From NCBI GenBank assembly GCA_021324415.1, contig JAJPJF010000146.1, positions 1-36,527 on the forward strand: 36,527 nt of DNA, in the 5' to 3' direction. Made by a program: the position numbers and the translations under genes. The stretch comes from Nostocales cyanobacterium Centralia_MAG_434. Lineage in GTDB: Bacteria; Cyanobacteriota; Cyanobacteriia; Cyanobacteriales; Nostocaceae. Within the stretch, counting starts at the first letter, position 1. Each line of letters starts with the position of its first letter. The notes below the pieces were generated by a model, which was not told where the DNA came from, ran no database searches, and was given only the letters and a program-made list of their open reading frames with translations. Positions 1 to 8,880 of this stretch are shown here, piece after piece.

Positions 1-1150
1 AGCTGGTTTGGTGAAATTGCTCTAGTAAGGCTTCAATTGCTTCTAAAAGATGGGATTGTTGCCAATCTTGGCTAAGATGAGCAGCAATACAAGCGCCTCC
101 TGCGCCCATACCTTCTTTCACAAAGCCCTGCTCATAAGCTTGCAACTGAGGATAGCGAGAATTAGCAAAACTGAGCCTAGTTGCTAATAAGGGTGGAGCA
201 ACATCATCAAATATGTGATTGCTTTGACCAACAAGTTGAGCTAGTTCGACAGTTCCCCCTGTTGGATCTTCTGCTACCCATCGGGTTGTTCCAACAACTA
301 TTTCTTTTGGTCGCCAGGATAAGGCGTAAGCTCGAGCGATCGCACTCATGAGCGCATAAACAGCCAGCATTTGCGTTCCTCCAGCAAGTAAAACGCCACA
401 ACTGCGACTAGCCGCGATCGCCATTCCAGCAACTACCACCTGCATCGGATCACCGACAGCTACCACGATTTCGAGGGGATCAACTGAAGAGGGAGTATGG
501 AACCCGAGTTCCCTACTCCCTAAACCCGCTTTTTCCAACCCAGCCTGAACCACCACCCACTTTTGTTTGTGGTTACAAGTTGGGTGACTGCTGTTGACTT
601 TTCCTAAAGCTGGGATACCTAAGGCGCTTAAAACTGCTAAAGCGGTTGTGGTTCCGCCAACAACGCACTCGCCTAAAATAAGATACTTATTTTTTAGGTT
701 TGTACCTAAACGTTCACCCCAAAACAGCCCCTGTTCTAGCAAGTGCTGTACTGTCACTAATTTCATAGCTTGACCTTGGCTTAAGCATCTAGCTGGAGTG
801 CCTCCTAAGTCAATTGTGGGTGCAGCAGGAGGTTGAGGCAGTCCAGCATTGAATAAATAAATAGGAATCTTTAGTGCCTCAACTATGGCGCGAGAGATCA
901 ACACAGGGGATGCGCCAGCCTCAAGCGGTGGTAGCGGATACTGAGGCTTTTTTTTCGGACCATAGTACAAAAACTCAGCATCGGCACAAGCTGTATATTT
1001 CCTATCCTCTGGAGTTCGCCCAGCAGCAGAAATCCCTGAAATCAGACCTGTTTCAGTAAACCCTAAAACACAAGCAAATACAGGTAAACAACCACGATAA
1101 CGGGCAATCCATTTCTCACCCTGTTCTATCTGGGTATAAATGTGAATCAT
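1..1150 (-). CDS. cobT: CobT-like nicotinate-nucleotide phosphoribosyltransferase, C-terminus cut by window edge
   Basis: The reading frame is open from an ATG at 1150 to the left edge, giving 383 residues without a stop. The translation starts MIHIYTQIEQGEKWIARYRG and contains a glycine-rich stretch ILGECVVGGTTTALAVLSAL, then VAVGDPMQVVVAGMAIAAS, and near the edge GMGAGGACIAAHL. These match the CobT-like family found in cyanobacteria and archaea (TIGR00303 type). By family, it would transfer phosphoribose from nicotinate mononucleotide to the lower-ligand base of a cobamide, in the cytoplasm. Only the extreme C-terminus should be missing. The start lies 2 bp after the stop of the DUF2232 membrane gene, so the two are very probably co-transcribed. 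The family call is firm; the substrate base is not visible, and many cyanobacteria use adenine to make pseudocobalamin. Confidence 0.88.
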   Translation of the reverse strand, partial: MIHIYTQIEQGEKWIARYRGCLPVFACVLGFTETGLISGISAAGRTPEDRKYTACADAEFLYYGPKKKPQYPLPPLEAGASPVLISRAIVEALKIPIYLFNAGLPQPPAAPTIDLGGTPARCLSQGQAMKLVTVQHLLEQGLFWGERLGTNLKNKYLILGECVVGGTTTALAVLSALGIPALGKVNSSHPTCNHKQKWVVVQAGLEKAGLGSRELGFHTPSSVDPLEIVVAVGDPMQVVVAGMAIAASRSCGVLLAGGTQMLAVYALMSAIARAYALSWRPKEIVVGTTRWVAEDPTGGTVELAQLVGQSNHIFDDVAPPLLATRLSFANSRYPQLQAYEQGFVKEGMGAGGACIAAHLSQDWQQSHLLEAIEALLEQFHQTS

Positions 1151-1152
1151 GA

Positions 1153-1812
1153 CTATTCATAATCCATAAGTACTTGCACCCAGCGGGGGGGACGAGGGAT
1201 GGGGTTACCTAAACGATCTAATAACAACCACGCAGCTAAATGTACGACAAATAGGTAGATGAAGTTGTTCACCAGAATGACGCCGATTGTCACGACTTGA
1301 ATCCAAAATACGCTGGGTGTTGCTAATATCTCCAACTTAAGAAATATCCACTCCATTATGTCTGTAAACTGATTAACCAGATAAATCCACAGATCTTGGT
1401 TCGTTAATACAGACAACAACCATAAGCGAAAAAAGACGCCTAAAGTGCCAAGCAGTGCACCTAAGCTAATGGAAACAATCCAAGGAACACGACGATGCCA
1501 TGTTGCGCCCAAAAGTACACCCATAAACGCAAAGGGCATGACAAACAACATGCTACGAAATGGACCCATCAACACTGAAAGTAGCAATCCAGACGTAACT
1601 GCCGCCATCCATGCTGCTCGGTTACCCCAACGAAGGTATACTAGGGCAATTGGTACCGGAAAAAATATTCGTAAAACTGGGCCCAAAGGAAAGTAGAAAT
1701 TAATAAACCAAATCAAGCTAGCAGTACTGGCTAGAAATGCTGTCTCAACCATTCGTAAGGGCGCTTCTAGCTTAATTGGGGTCTTTTGCAGTTCTTTTGT
1801 TTGTTTAACCAT
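1153..1812 (-). CDS. DUF2232 integral membrane protein
   Basis: A 219-residue, strongly hydrophobic protein with about six membrane segments, beginning around residues 25-45 and ending near 180-205. The pattern and length fit the DUF2232 (YybS-like) family, which resembles the small substrate-binding S subunits of ECF vitamin transporters. It ends 2 bp before cobT, and the Crp-type gene lies 72 bp upstream on the same strand. That coupling suggests a role in moving a cobamide precursor or another vitamin, but this is inference from context. No Shine-Dalgarno sequence is evident before the ATG at 1812. The family assignment rests on overall composition and the cyanobacterial pairing with cobT. 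Confidence 0.75.
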   Translation of the reverse strand: MVKQTKELQKTPIKLEAPLRMVETAFLASTASLIWFINFYFPLGPVLRIFFPVPIALVYLRWGNRAAWMAAVTSGLLLSVLMGPFRSMLFVMPFAFMGVLLGATWHRRVPWIVSISLGALLGTLGVFFRLWLLSVLTNQDLWIYLVNQFTDIMEWIFLKLEILATPSVFWIQVVTIGVILVNNFIYLFVVHLAAWLLLDRLGNPIPRPPRWVQVLMDYE

Positions 1813-1884
1813 TAATTAAAATAACTAGCTCAAAATTAGATTTTTATTTCTGACACCCCCACACCCTCACACCTGTTGTTGTGG

Positions 1885-2583
1885 TTAAACTATCATCCGT
1901 TCCAAAGCTAGTAGATCGGGAATACAAATGACGTCTAGCTCGCGTTTAATCAATCCTTTTTTTTCTAAGCGTGTCAATACACGTGTAACTGTTTCTCGAG
2001 CTAGACCACTCAAGCTACTCAGTTCTCGATGCGGTAAATTAGGTATTTCAGTTCCTGCCTGTTTTTTCTTTCCTTGTCCCTCCGCTAGAAACAAGAGTGT
2101 GTCTGCGACTCTTGACTGGCTATCAGATTCTCGTAATCGCAGTCGCCGATTCACCTGGCGCAATCGTCTTGCCATCAGCTGTGCTAATCGGACTCCTGCT
2201 AAAGGTTCTGTCTGTAGCAACTTGACAAAATCTTGAGCAGGCATACTACCAATAATAGTAGAAGTCAAAGTGATCACATCAGTGGAGCGAGGCACTTCAT
2301 CAAGCGCTGCCATTTCACCAAATATTTCTCCCTGACCAAGAATATTTAGTGTTACCTCTTTGCCTTCTAAATTGTAAGTACGAATTTTCACCCATCCATT
2401 GACAATAAAGTATACAGAACCTCCCCAATCATTTTCCAGCAGAATCACTTGATTAGCGGGATGAGTGCGGGTCACAAAATGGGTTAAGGCTGGTTCTACA
2501 ACAGCTTCTGGTAACCCTTGAAAGAAGGGTGTCGATCTCATCGGGGGATTGACGGGTGCATGCAAGCTGTGTCGGTCTTCCAT
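1885..2583 (-). CDS. Crp/Fnr-family transcriptional regulator
   Basis: A 232-residue protein of normal length for the family. Residues about 20-130 form a cyclic-nucleotide-binding fold. The phosphate-binding cassette reads FGEMAALDEVPRS (residues 88-100), with Gly89-Glu90 and Arg99-Ser100 in the positions used by cAMP-binding Crp proteins. A long dimerisation helix follows (about 120-150), then a C-terminal winged helix-turn-helix with recognition region ELSSLSGLARETVTRVLTRL (187-206). No Fe-S-type cysteine cluster is present. It would bind DNA as a dimer, probably controlled by cAMP, though the C-helix Thr/Ser pair of E. coli Crp is not obvious. It lies just upstream of DUF2232-cobT on the same strand. 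Its target genes cannot be read from the sequence. Confidence 0.9.
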   Translation of the reverse strand: MEDRHSLHAPVNPPMRSTPFFQGLPEAVVEPALTHFVTRTHPANQVILLENDWGGSVYFIVNGWVKIRTYNLEGKEVTLNILGQGEIFGEMAALDEVPRSTDVITLTSTIIGSMPAQDFVKLLQTEPLAGVRLAQLMARRLRQVNRRLRLRESDSQSRVADTLLFLAEGQGKKKQAGTEIPNLPHRELSSLSGLARETVTRVLTRLEKKGLIKRELDVICIPDLLALERMIV

Positions 2584-3436
2584 TAGAAATCTTTTTTTAA
2601 AGCTGCAATATACTAGAAGCGTGCTCTTGAGCCCAAGCTATCAAAGCACAGCCCTTTTCAAACGTAAAGCTGATCTATGTTACACAAAAAAGCTATCTAA
2701 GCGTTAGGGATTTCAGACGTTAGAAGCTTATGACTTGGAAAATTTCTCACCTCAAGCAATGCCTTGTACATGTTAATAATAATTTCTTATTTGATTTTAT
2801 TTATTGAAGGTAGTGCTTTTGGCAAAGAAGTCGTTCAGTCAGTTACACAAGAACTAAAATAGTTCTTGGTTCCACACAAGTACCACATTAGTGTACCCCT
2901 ACTGACTCCTTCTTTTGAAATTTTTTGTATCAAATACATCATAGTAGCTTACTGGAGTCTTTACTTGGAGCTAGCTTCATTGCAAACATAATTATTAATA
3001 ATAATGAGCAAACAATAACCAATTATATCAATGATAGTCAAAGCAATTGATTTTTGCTAACCTAAGGTTTTTATCTGTTTTTACAGGAGAAGTCTAAGTG
3101 GTCGCCTCTGCTGCTGATAACTTCAGAATCAGCCATACAGCGATCGCAGTTTCCTCCTAAAAAATTACCATTGCTCGAACCCGAACCTTGATAAAAGTAA
3201 TGCAGCATTCTTTTTCATTGAGAAAGATCACAGCACTTAACTATCGTCCCTTCGACAGTTTAGAATACCCATTTGATGTTTTAAAACTAGAGTCAACTGT
3301 AAGGCTAACTGTGGAAAACAATAGGAAATTGATAATTGTCGCACCTTTGTCTTGGAATTGGTAACATAATTGCACAAGTCGTAAAGTAATTTTTCATACT
3401 ACAAAAAGTACAGTTATTTAGATAGGGTAATTAAAA
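2584..3436. other. Long intergenic region with a hairpin and a doubtful 20-codon frame
   Basis: This 853-bp AT-rich gap separates the divergent Crp gene and the 1450-residue gene. I see no convincing gene in it. It holds one perfect inverted repeat (2848-2868). It also holds a 20-codon GTG frame at 3098-3160, preceded by ACAGGAGAAG, that might be a leader peptide, a remnant or chance. Promoters for both flanking genes must lie here, but no clear -35/-10 pair could be assigned by eye. Confidence 0.5.
2848..2868. repeat. Perfect 9-bp inverted repeat
   Basis: CAAGAACTA (2848-2856) and TAGTTCTTG (2860-2868) are perfect reverse complements separated by AAA. No T-tract follows on either strand, so it is more likely an operator or a small RNA hairpin than a terminator. 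It lies about 265 bp upstream of the Crp-type gene's start. Confidence 0.55.
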
Positions 3437-6400
3437 GTGACTTCCCGCATAACCGAAATTCAAACACTAGTCGCAGATATTGACAACTTCCTCGCCAATA
3501 AAGTCAATCGCTTACCTAAGATTCTTCCAGGTCAAGGACAAGAACCTAGACAACTTTTAGAACGTGTTCGTCACTTTCTTGTGGAACTTGCAGAAAGTGA
3601 TGCTCAAGGCAATAGCCAAGAAAATCAGAGAGAACAACAGTATCAATTATCGCCTTTATTAGCTAAATTTGTCGATCAAAGTCATCAAGTACCTTCATCA
3701 GGAGATAACCAACCCAACCCACAGGAGAGCACTTTCGTTGAATCATCCCAGATAAACAAAGCGTTTTCAGCATTACTCATGCCTTTGCAAGCAGAACTAC
3801 AAACACTGTTGCAAGAAAGAGCAACTCTCATACAAGAAATTAGGCAGCTAGAGCAAAAAAGATTGCAAAATTACTCGCTAGCACAGCAGATGGCAACCCA
3901 AGAGAAGATGATTTCCGAATTTCTGCAAGTGCTAATGAATCGTTTAATGGCAAGTTTAGCGCCTTCTAGAGGAGAGACAACTGCAAATCCTACTCAGTCT
4001 TTGCGAACAATTGATGCCTCTAGTTTAGCTAATCAAAAGGGCAAACTAGAATTAACATTCTCTTCTGGCCAATCTTCGCTAGAATCACCAGAACAGGTGG
4101 AACGTTTAACACGACTTGCTAAAGAGTTGGATGAACAATTACTTGCATTAGATGGAACTGTGAATGTTGTCTTTGAAGCGCTACAGCGAAATATTCATAC
4201 TTATGATGAGTCTTTATCGCAAGCACTTGCAAGAATGCATAGCAAGGGAATGCAAGGAGAACAGTTGTTGGTAAGCTGGATCAATAATGTGCTCCAGCAG
4301 TTACAGCAACAAACCGCGATCAATAATGCATTTACTTCTAATGTAGAAAATAAACTACTGGCAAGTGCATCTGAAACCACAGAGGCTACCCCTAATTCCT
4401 TAGAAATTGCACAAGTAAGTACTTCATTACCAGTAGACAGTTACCAACAACCAAGTTTAGAGCCTTTCACAGATGCTTCTAGCACTCAGGAACTGGATGC
4501 AATGCTTTTGCAATTAAATCAGGACACCCAGAATTCTACTTTTAACGTCCACACACATCCAGATGATTCAGAGGTCGTAGGTGATGAAGTAGATCAACTA
4601 TACGCTAGCTTGTTTGGTACTGATGATTTAACGGACTCCAGCCTTGATAGTGATTCAACGCCTGAGGTAACAGATGTTAGCAATAGCTCCTCTGTAGATA
4701 GTAAAATGCCACCATCTGCACCCGAAATGACAGAGGTGTTAGACGAGGGAGTTAGTGACCATACCATCGAACAGGTTGTAGATACAACAGATGAACCACC
4801 TGTAGAAACAACAGACTCTTCGGTGGAGAATCCACCACTGCCAACTCTACATGATGAAACACAGGCAGAAGATGAACCACCTGTAGAAACAACAGACTCT
4901 TCGGTGGAGAATCCACCACTGCCAACTCTACATGATGAAACACAGGCAAAAGATGAACCACCTGTAGAAACAACGGACTCTTCGGTGGAGAATCCACCAC
5001 TGCCAACTCTACATGATGAAACACAGGCAAAAGATGAACCACCTGTAGAAATAACAGACTCTTCGGTGGAGAATTCACTACCACCAACTCCACACGATGA
5101 AACACAGGCAAAAGATGAACCACCTGTAGAAATAACAGACTCTTCGGTGGAGAATCCACCACTAACTTCAGAAGTTGTCAAAGATCCCACCACACATGAG
5201 GTACATGATGAAGTTACAGATACGACACATGAACCGTTGACAGATCCCCATGTAAGCGATCAGATACAACAAGTAGAGGATGCTCCTGTTATAGTGCCAG
5301 ACCCTTGGTTTGACGAACCAGATGCAGGTCTTTTGAATGCACACAATTTTGATACACAAGACAATTCATTCCAAGCAACGGAACAATTATCAGATTCTGA
5401 CAACAAATTAATATCAGACGAAAATATAGACTCTACAACAACCTCTAGTCTTGTTGAACCACCAGCAGGTATTTATAATCAGGATTTAGAAACCCCGTCT
5501 AATAACTATACTCCCGCTTCCCCAAAGGAAAATTTGCTAGCTCAAGAGGAAGAATCAGCGACAACAGTACCTGAGATTTCCTTAGAAGAAGCTCAGTTAA
5601 GGCAATTGGAACAGGATTTGATCAATTTTGATGCAACACAAAATATCCAATTGCAGCCTGCGACTAGCGGAGAAAATCAAGCACTAGCAGCAAATACTCC
5701 CACAAATCTAGAAGCATCTGGGCAGGTGGATACTCAGTTAGAAGTAAGCACTGCAGCAGATCAGGTTAACGAAGCTGAAAAAAAACAGGAAGTCTCAACA
5801 GACAAACCTGAAAGTTCTTCAGTTTCTGTTTCCAAACCATTAGACAATACGGAATTGTCTAAGACTCTGGACTCAGTTTGGTATTTAGGTGTTGATTTGG
5901 GTACAACAGGAATTTCTGCAGCACTTTTGAATCGCTCTACTGTAGAGATTTATCCTCTCTACTGGTCAGCAGAAAATCCACCAGCAGCAGATTCAATCAA
6001 GCACTCGTTCCGTTTACCAGCAGAGGTTTATCTACCCAATGCGTCTGTGACTCCTGGTGAGACAGAAAGCAAAGAAGATCTTGACAAGACAATACCAGCA
6101 GCAGTTGCAGAAGAACACGCCTCAAAACAGCAATCAGCATCAGCTCCGGGACAAAACCACTTCTCAGCACAATTGAAGCCATATTTACAGGTTGCTCTCC
6201 CTTACAAAGATGAACAGCACAAATGGGAACCAGTACTGCAGTTAAATGAAGTTTCGACAGTTCCTTTAGTTTGGGTTGTACGATCGCTCTCGAAATTGCT
6301 CTTAACCCTGAAATCAGATTCTGGTAGCACTACCTTAAATTTAACGGCTGGTGCCGTTGGTCTAAGCCAACACACCTTCTATGGCATTATCGATAATCTT

Positions 6401-7789
6401 GCTGGTGTGATCTGCACTTGTCCATCTAACTGGTCAGAACAATATCGCTTCAATGTACGAGAAGCCTTACTCACTAGCAAATTAGTACGACATCCTCAAC
6501 AAGTGTTCTTTATAGAGGAGGCGATCGCTAGTTTGCTTTCAGAGCTTGATGGCGCTAACGGTGAAACAGTAGAATTAAATACTTATCAAGGTTCTCGTCT
6601 TGCCAAAACCAGTGACTATCCGCTGATTGGCAATACTCTCGTCATTAATATTGGCGCAGCTTGTACAGAAATGGCTTTGGTTGATTTGCCAGAACATTTG
6701 GACGAGTTAACTCACAGCGACTTTATGCTTCACGGCTTTGCCTATGCTGGCAAAGGAATAGAGCAGGATATTATCTGCCAACTCCTCTTCTCCACAAAAT
6801 GGCGACAATCGCGTACTGATACACAAGCCGAAAGCAACGGTGACACTAGTCATCCTTGGCCATGGCAATCCTCAATTCCTGGTTTAGATGAAATGCAACT
6901 GTCTAACATAGCATGGGGAGAATTAAATTTGCCCCGACCAGGAGAACCAGATATTAGCGATCGCATTCGTCTTCAACAACGTTTGGAGGGTTCCCTTTTA
7001 GGAAAGGCAATGCTGGATGCAGCGATCGCCCTAAAGTTAATTTTGCAGCATCAAGACTCTTTTACCCTAGAGTTAGCAGATCAGCAGTGGATATTAAACC
7101 GGAGAGACTTAGAAAGCCAAGTGTTTGTGCCGTTTGTACGACGTCTCAATCGGGAGCTGAATAGACTTTTGGTTGCTAAAGGCATACCTACGGAAGCAAT
7201 AAATCAAGCGATCTTAACTGGTGGGGTTGCATCCATTGGTGCGGTAAATCGTTGGTTACGACAAAAACTACCGAACGCTAGGATTATTCAAGATTTCTAC
7301 CTTGGTGACAATGGAGAACCTAGCTGTAGTCGAGTAGCGTATGGTCTAGCAGTGTTACCTCTACATCCCCAGGTTGTAGAAGTCTCTAGACAACAGTATA
7401 CCGACTATTTTCTATTTACCGAATTACTTAGCTTGTTACCAGAACGATCTTTATCTTTCGATGAAGTTATCCAGTTATTCGAGAATCGTGGCATTAACAC
7501 CCGCAATTGTCAGCAACGCCTGCTAGCATTTTTAGAAGGTGAACTCCCACCAGGGTTGATCCCATCGAGTCTAAATTCTCACTGGTTAACTTCAAGTGCA
7601 AAAGAAAATCCTGACTATCAAGCAATCTCCGCTGCACCACTTTTTGAGAAACAAGGGAATCTGACATATTGTCCCAATCCGCAACAGCTACAATCCTTTT
7701 GTCGCTATCTCAATATTATTAAAGCTAGTACTCAGCAATCATTAGAAGAACCATATACGGTTAATTTTGCCGTAGGGGTTGTTCATTGA
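3437..7789 (+). CDS. Coiled-coil / acidic-repeat / Hsp70-actin-fold fusion protein
   Basis: A 1450-residue protein starting at GTG 3437. No ATG or strong Shine-Dalgarno sequence offers a better start. Residues 1 to about 320 are rich in Gln, Leu and Glu and look like coiled coil. Residues about 330-800 are acidic and low-complexity, with five near-identical 27-residue repeats (unit begins DEPPVETTDSSVENPPLP) at about 452-575. From about 812 an Hsp70/actin-type ATPase domain begins: phosphate-1 motif GVDLGTTGIS (about 817-826), a phosphate-2-like stretch VINIGAACTEMALVDL (about 1069) and an adenosine-binding motif AILTGGVASIG (about 1258). No Hsp70 substrate-binding domain follows; the tail is about 180 residues of unknown type. 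No signal peptide is seen. It may be a cytoskeletal or chaperone-like scaffold. The ATPase fold is well supported; the cellular role is unknown. Confidence 0.85.
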   Translation: MTSRITEIQTLVADIDNFLANKVNRLPKILPGQGQEPRQLLERVRHFLVELAESDAQGNSQENQREQQYQLSPLLAKFVDQSHQVPSSGDNQPNPQESTFVESSQINKAFSALLMPLQAELQTLLQERATLIQEIRQLEQKRLQNYSLAQQMATQEKMISEFLQVLMNRLMASLAPSRGETTANPTQSLRTIDASSLANQKGKLELTFSSGQSSLESPEQVERLTRLAKELDEQLLALDGTVNVVFEALQRNIHTYDESLSQALARMHSKGMQGEQLLVSWINNVLQQLQQQTAINNAFTSNVENKLLASASETTEATPNSLEIAQVSTSLPVDSYQQPSLEPFTDASSTQELDAMLLQLNQDTQNSTFNVHTHPDDSEVVGDEVDQLYASLFGTDDLTDSSLDSDSTPEVTDVSNSSSVDSKMPPSAPEMTEVLDEGVSDHTIEQVVDTTDEPPVETTDSSVENPPLPTLHDETQAEDEPPVETTDSSVENPPLPTLHDETQAKDEPPVETTDSSVENPPLPTLHDETQAKDEPPVEITDSSVENSLPPTPHDETQAKDEPPVEITDSSVENPPLTSEVVKDPTTHEVHDEVTDTTHEPLTDPHVSDQIQQVEDAPVIVPDPWFDEPDAGLLNAHNFDTQDNSFQATEQLSDSDNKLISDENIDSTTTSSLVEPPAGIYNQDLETPSNNYTPASPKENLLAQEEESATTVPEISLEEAQLRQLEQDLINFDATQNIQLQPATSGENQALAANTPTNLEASGQVDTQLEVSTAADQVNEAEKKQEVSTDKPESSSVSVSKPLDNTELSKTLDSVWYLGVDLGTTGISAALLNRSTVEIYPLYWSAENPPAADSIKHSFRLPAEVYLPNASVTPGETESKEDLDKTIPAAVAEEHASKQQSASAPGQNHFSAQLKPYLQVALPYKDEQHKWEPVLQLNEVSTVPLVWVVRSLSKLLLTLKSDSGSTTLNLTAGAVGLSQHTFYGIIDNLAGVICTCPSNWSEQYRFNVREALLTSKLVRHPQQVFFIEEAIASLLSELDGANGETVELNTYQGSRLAKTSDYPLIGNTLVINIGAACTEMALVDLPEHLDELTHSDFMLHGFAYAGKGIEQDIICQLLFSTKWRQSRTDTQAESNGDTSHPWPWQSSIPGLDEMQLSNIAWGELNLPRPGEPDISDRIRLQQRLEGSLLGKAMLDAAIALKLILQHQDSFTLELADQQWILNRRDLESQVFVPFVRRLNRELNRLLVAKGIPTEAINQAILTGGVASIGAVNRWLRQKLPNARIIQDFYLGDNGEPSCSRVAYGLAVLPLHPQVVEVSRQQYTDYFLFTELLSLLPERSLSFDEVIQLFENRGINTRNCQQRLLAFLEGELPPGLIPSSLNSHWLTSSAKENPDYQAISAAPLFEKQGNLTYCPNPQQLQSFCRYLNIIKASTQQSLEEPYTVNFAVGVVH
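4790..5163 (+). repeat. 81-bp tandem repeat, about 4.6 copies, in frame
   Basis: Units begin at 4790, 4871, 4952, 5033 and 5114, exactly 81 bp apart, with the last copy partial. Each encodes 27 residues. The first three are almost identical in DNA; the fourth and fifth differ by a few bases (for example T to I). Near-identity at the DNA level points to recent expansion by slippage or recombination, so copy number may vary among strains. Confidence 0.95.
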
Positions 7790-7844
7790 TGAATACAAGC
7801 AAGCAAAAAGTCTAAGACTTTTAAATTCCTCGCTCATTAAAGAT

Positions 7845-7873
7845 AAAAAACCCTTGGGCGATTTGCCTAAGGG
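7845..7873 (-). terminator. Rho-independent terminator for the 111-residue gene
   Basis: CCCTTGGGC (7851-7859) pairs with GCCTAAGGG (7865-7873), 9 bp with one wobble and a 5-nt loop. Read on the minus strand the stem is followed by six T (7845-7850), about 97 bp after the stop of the minus-strand gene at 7970-8305. On the plus strand no T-tract follows, although the hairpin lies shortly after the end of the 1450-residue gene. Confidence 0.75.
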
Positions 7874-7969
7874 TAGACGCTTCGAACATAATAATACCTG
7901 CTTTATAGTGTACAGCATCTATTGTGTCGTACTATTAATTTCTGCTTTCAAGGTCCCCAATTAGTAGTC

Positions 7970-8305
7970 CTAATCTTCATCTAGCGCAGGGAAAGCCTCT
8001 TCTATTCTCCACAGTTCATCCTTATTTTCTATGAACCAGATACGCGTCTGTGGAGTTAATTTGCTCCAAACGATATCAGCTGGAACATGGGGAGAGGCAT
8101 ATCGATACTCTTGACCTAGTACTTTGAGATTTCTTGCAACAGGATCGGGAATACCAAACTCTTGCCAGTCTACTTGTTTAGATCTGCCAGAGACCCCTGC
8201 TGCAGGATCAAAAATCAGCTGTGCTGCTCTAATTAAATCAGCGAAGTGTGTTGGTTTAAGTTTGCTAATCTCATGAATCTGGAGTGATTTATCCTCTTGA
8301 AACAT
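7970..8305 (-). CDS. Conserved-looking small cytoplasmic protein, function unknown
   Basis: A 111-residue soluble protein with no signal peptide, membrane segment or cysteine. I do not recognise a domain. The composition is normal for a folded protein, with several aromatic residues (VDWQEFGIPD, RIWFIENKDELWRIEEAF) and an acidic C-terminus (ALDED). The ATG at 8305 is preceded by TGAGGAC, a plausible ribosome site, and a good terminator follows the gene, which supports it being real. Neighbours on the same strand are more than 200 bp away, so it is probably a single-gene unit. Confidence 0.7.
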   Translation of the reverse strand: MFQEDKSLQIHEISKLKPTHFADLIRAAQLIFDPAAGVSGRSKQVDWQEFGIPDPVARNLKVLGQEYRYASPHVPADIVWSKLTPQTRIWFIENKDELWRIEEAFPALDED

Positions 8306-8433
8306 TGTCCTCAGGTGGTGAAGGTTTATCGTCTATAGGACTTACTTTCAGAGATTCTTACCCCAGCTTTTCTAGCTTAGCATGATAGAGATATAAGTAG
8401 GTCGTTGAGAATAAACGATTATTTGTTAAGGTC

Positions 8434-8450
8434 GGGCATGGGGCATGGGC
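8434..8450. repeat. Short GGGCATG heptamer repeat
   Basis: The stretch GGGCATGGGGCATGGGC holds about two and a half copies of a GGGGCATG-type unit. This kind of short tandem repeat is common between genes of filamentous cyanobacteria. No function is inferred. Confidence 0.6.
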
Positions 8451-8511
8451 AGAAAACAAGAAATTTAACATTCGTCATAATATAGTTGTCTCTATTCCCA
8501 CGGCCTTACGG

Positions 8512-8880
8512 TTAAGGCTCAGTTTCTACAAAAACTGTGACAGCGGCAACAGCTATCAGCATTTCGTCATTTTTATCGTTGAGGACTGGAATTGCTCTAC
8601 CTTGAACAACCATTCCCCCTGACTCAACGCTTAGGGTCTTGCGCCCAAAGGGTAGTACAGCTAGCACCTCTTCTGCTCGCACTTGGTCTGGGTAAGGCAC
8701 TGCCACTTTTACCTCTACAATCATTTCATTTGGATCACTTAAATTTGCGACTTCCCATACACCGGGCAAAGCATTGTGAGCGATCGCGTTTCTCACAGCT
8801 CTTGCTGCTGCCACGGTTGGTTCTTGTCCGTGCTGATCTACCCCCATTCCCATTTCAATAATTAAGCGTTTGCGAGCCAT
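8512..8880 (-). CDS. Lin0512-family protein
   Basis: A 122-residue protein when started at ATG 8880. A GTG two codons upstream (8886) is also in frame, but AGAAAGGTGG sits just before the ATG. The sequence MARKRLIIEMGMGVDQHGQE, then AAARAVRNAIAHNALPG and a central VEVKVAVPYPDQV strand, matches the Lin0512 family (TIGR02058/PF09585 type). That family is a small, widespread group of uncharacterised proteins with conserved Gly-Met-Gly and His-Gly elements near the N-terminus. It is soluble, with no signal peptide. It is flanked on both sides by long non-coding stretches, so it appears monocistronic. No biochemical role can be stated. Confidence 0.88.
   Translation of the reverse strand: MARKRLIIEMGMGVDQHGQEPTVAAARAVRNAIAHNALPGVWEVANLSDPNEMIVEVKVAVPYPDQVRAEEVLAVLPFGRKTLSVESGGMVVQGRAIPVLNDKNDEMLIAVAAVTVFVETEP

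Noticed and set aside
4790-5163. 81-bp array as a possible CRISPR
   Set aside because: Units are contiguous with no unique spacers and encode in-frame protein repeats.
4594-5193. Open minus-strand frames across the repeat array (199 and 136 codons)
   Set aside because: They are antisense shadows of the 81-bp repeat: a repeat that is a multiple of three keeps other frames open. Composition is repetitive and there is no ribosome site.
7779-7964. 61-codon frame overlapping the end of the large fusion gene
   Set aside because: It runs through the terminator hairpin, overlaps the larger gene and shows no protein-like features.
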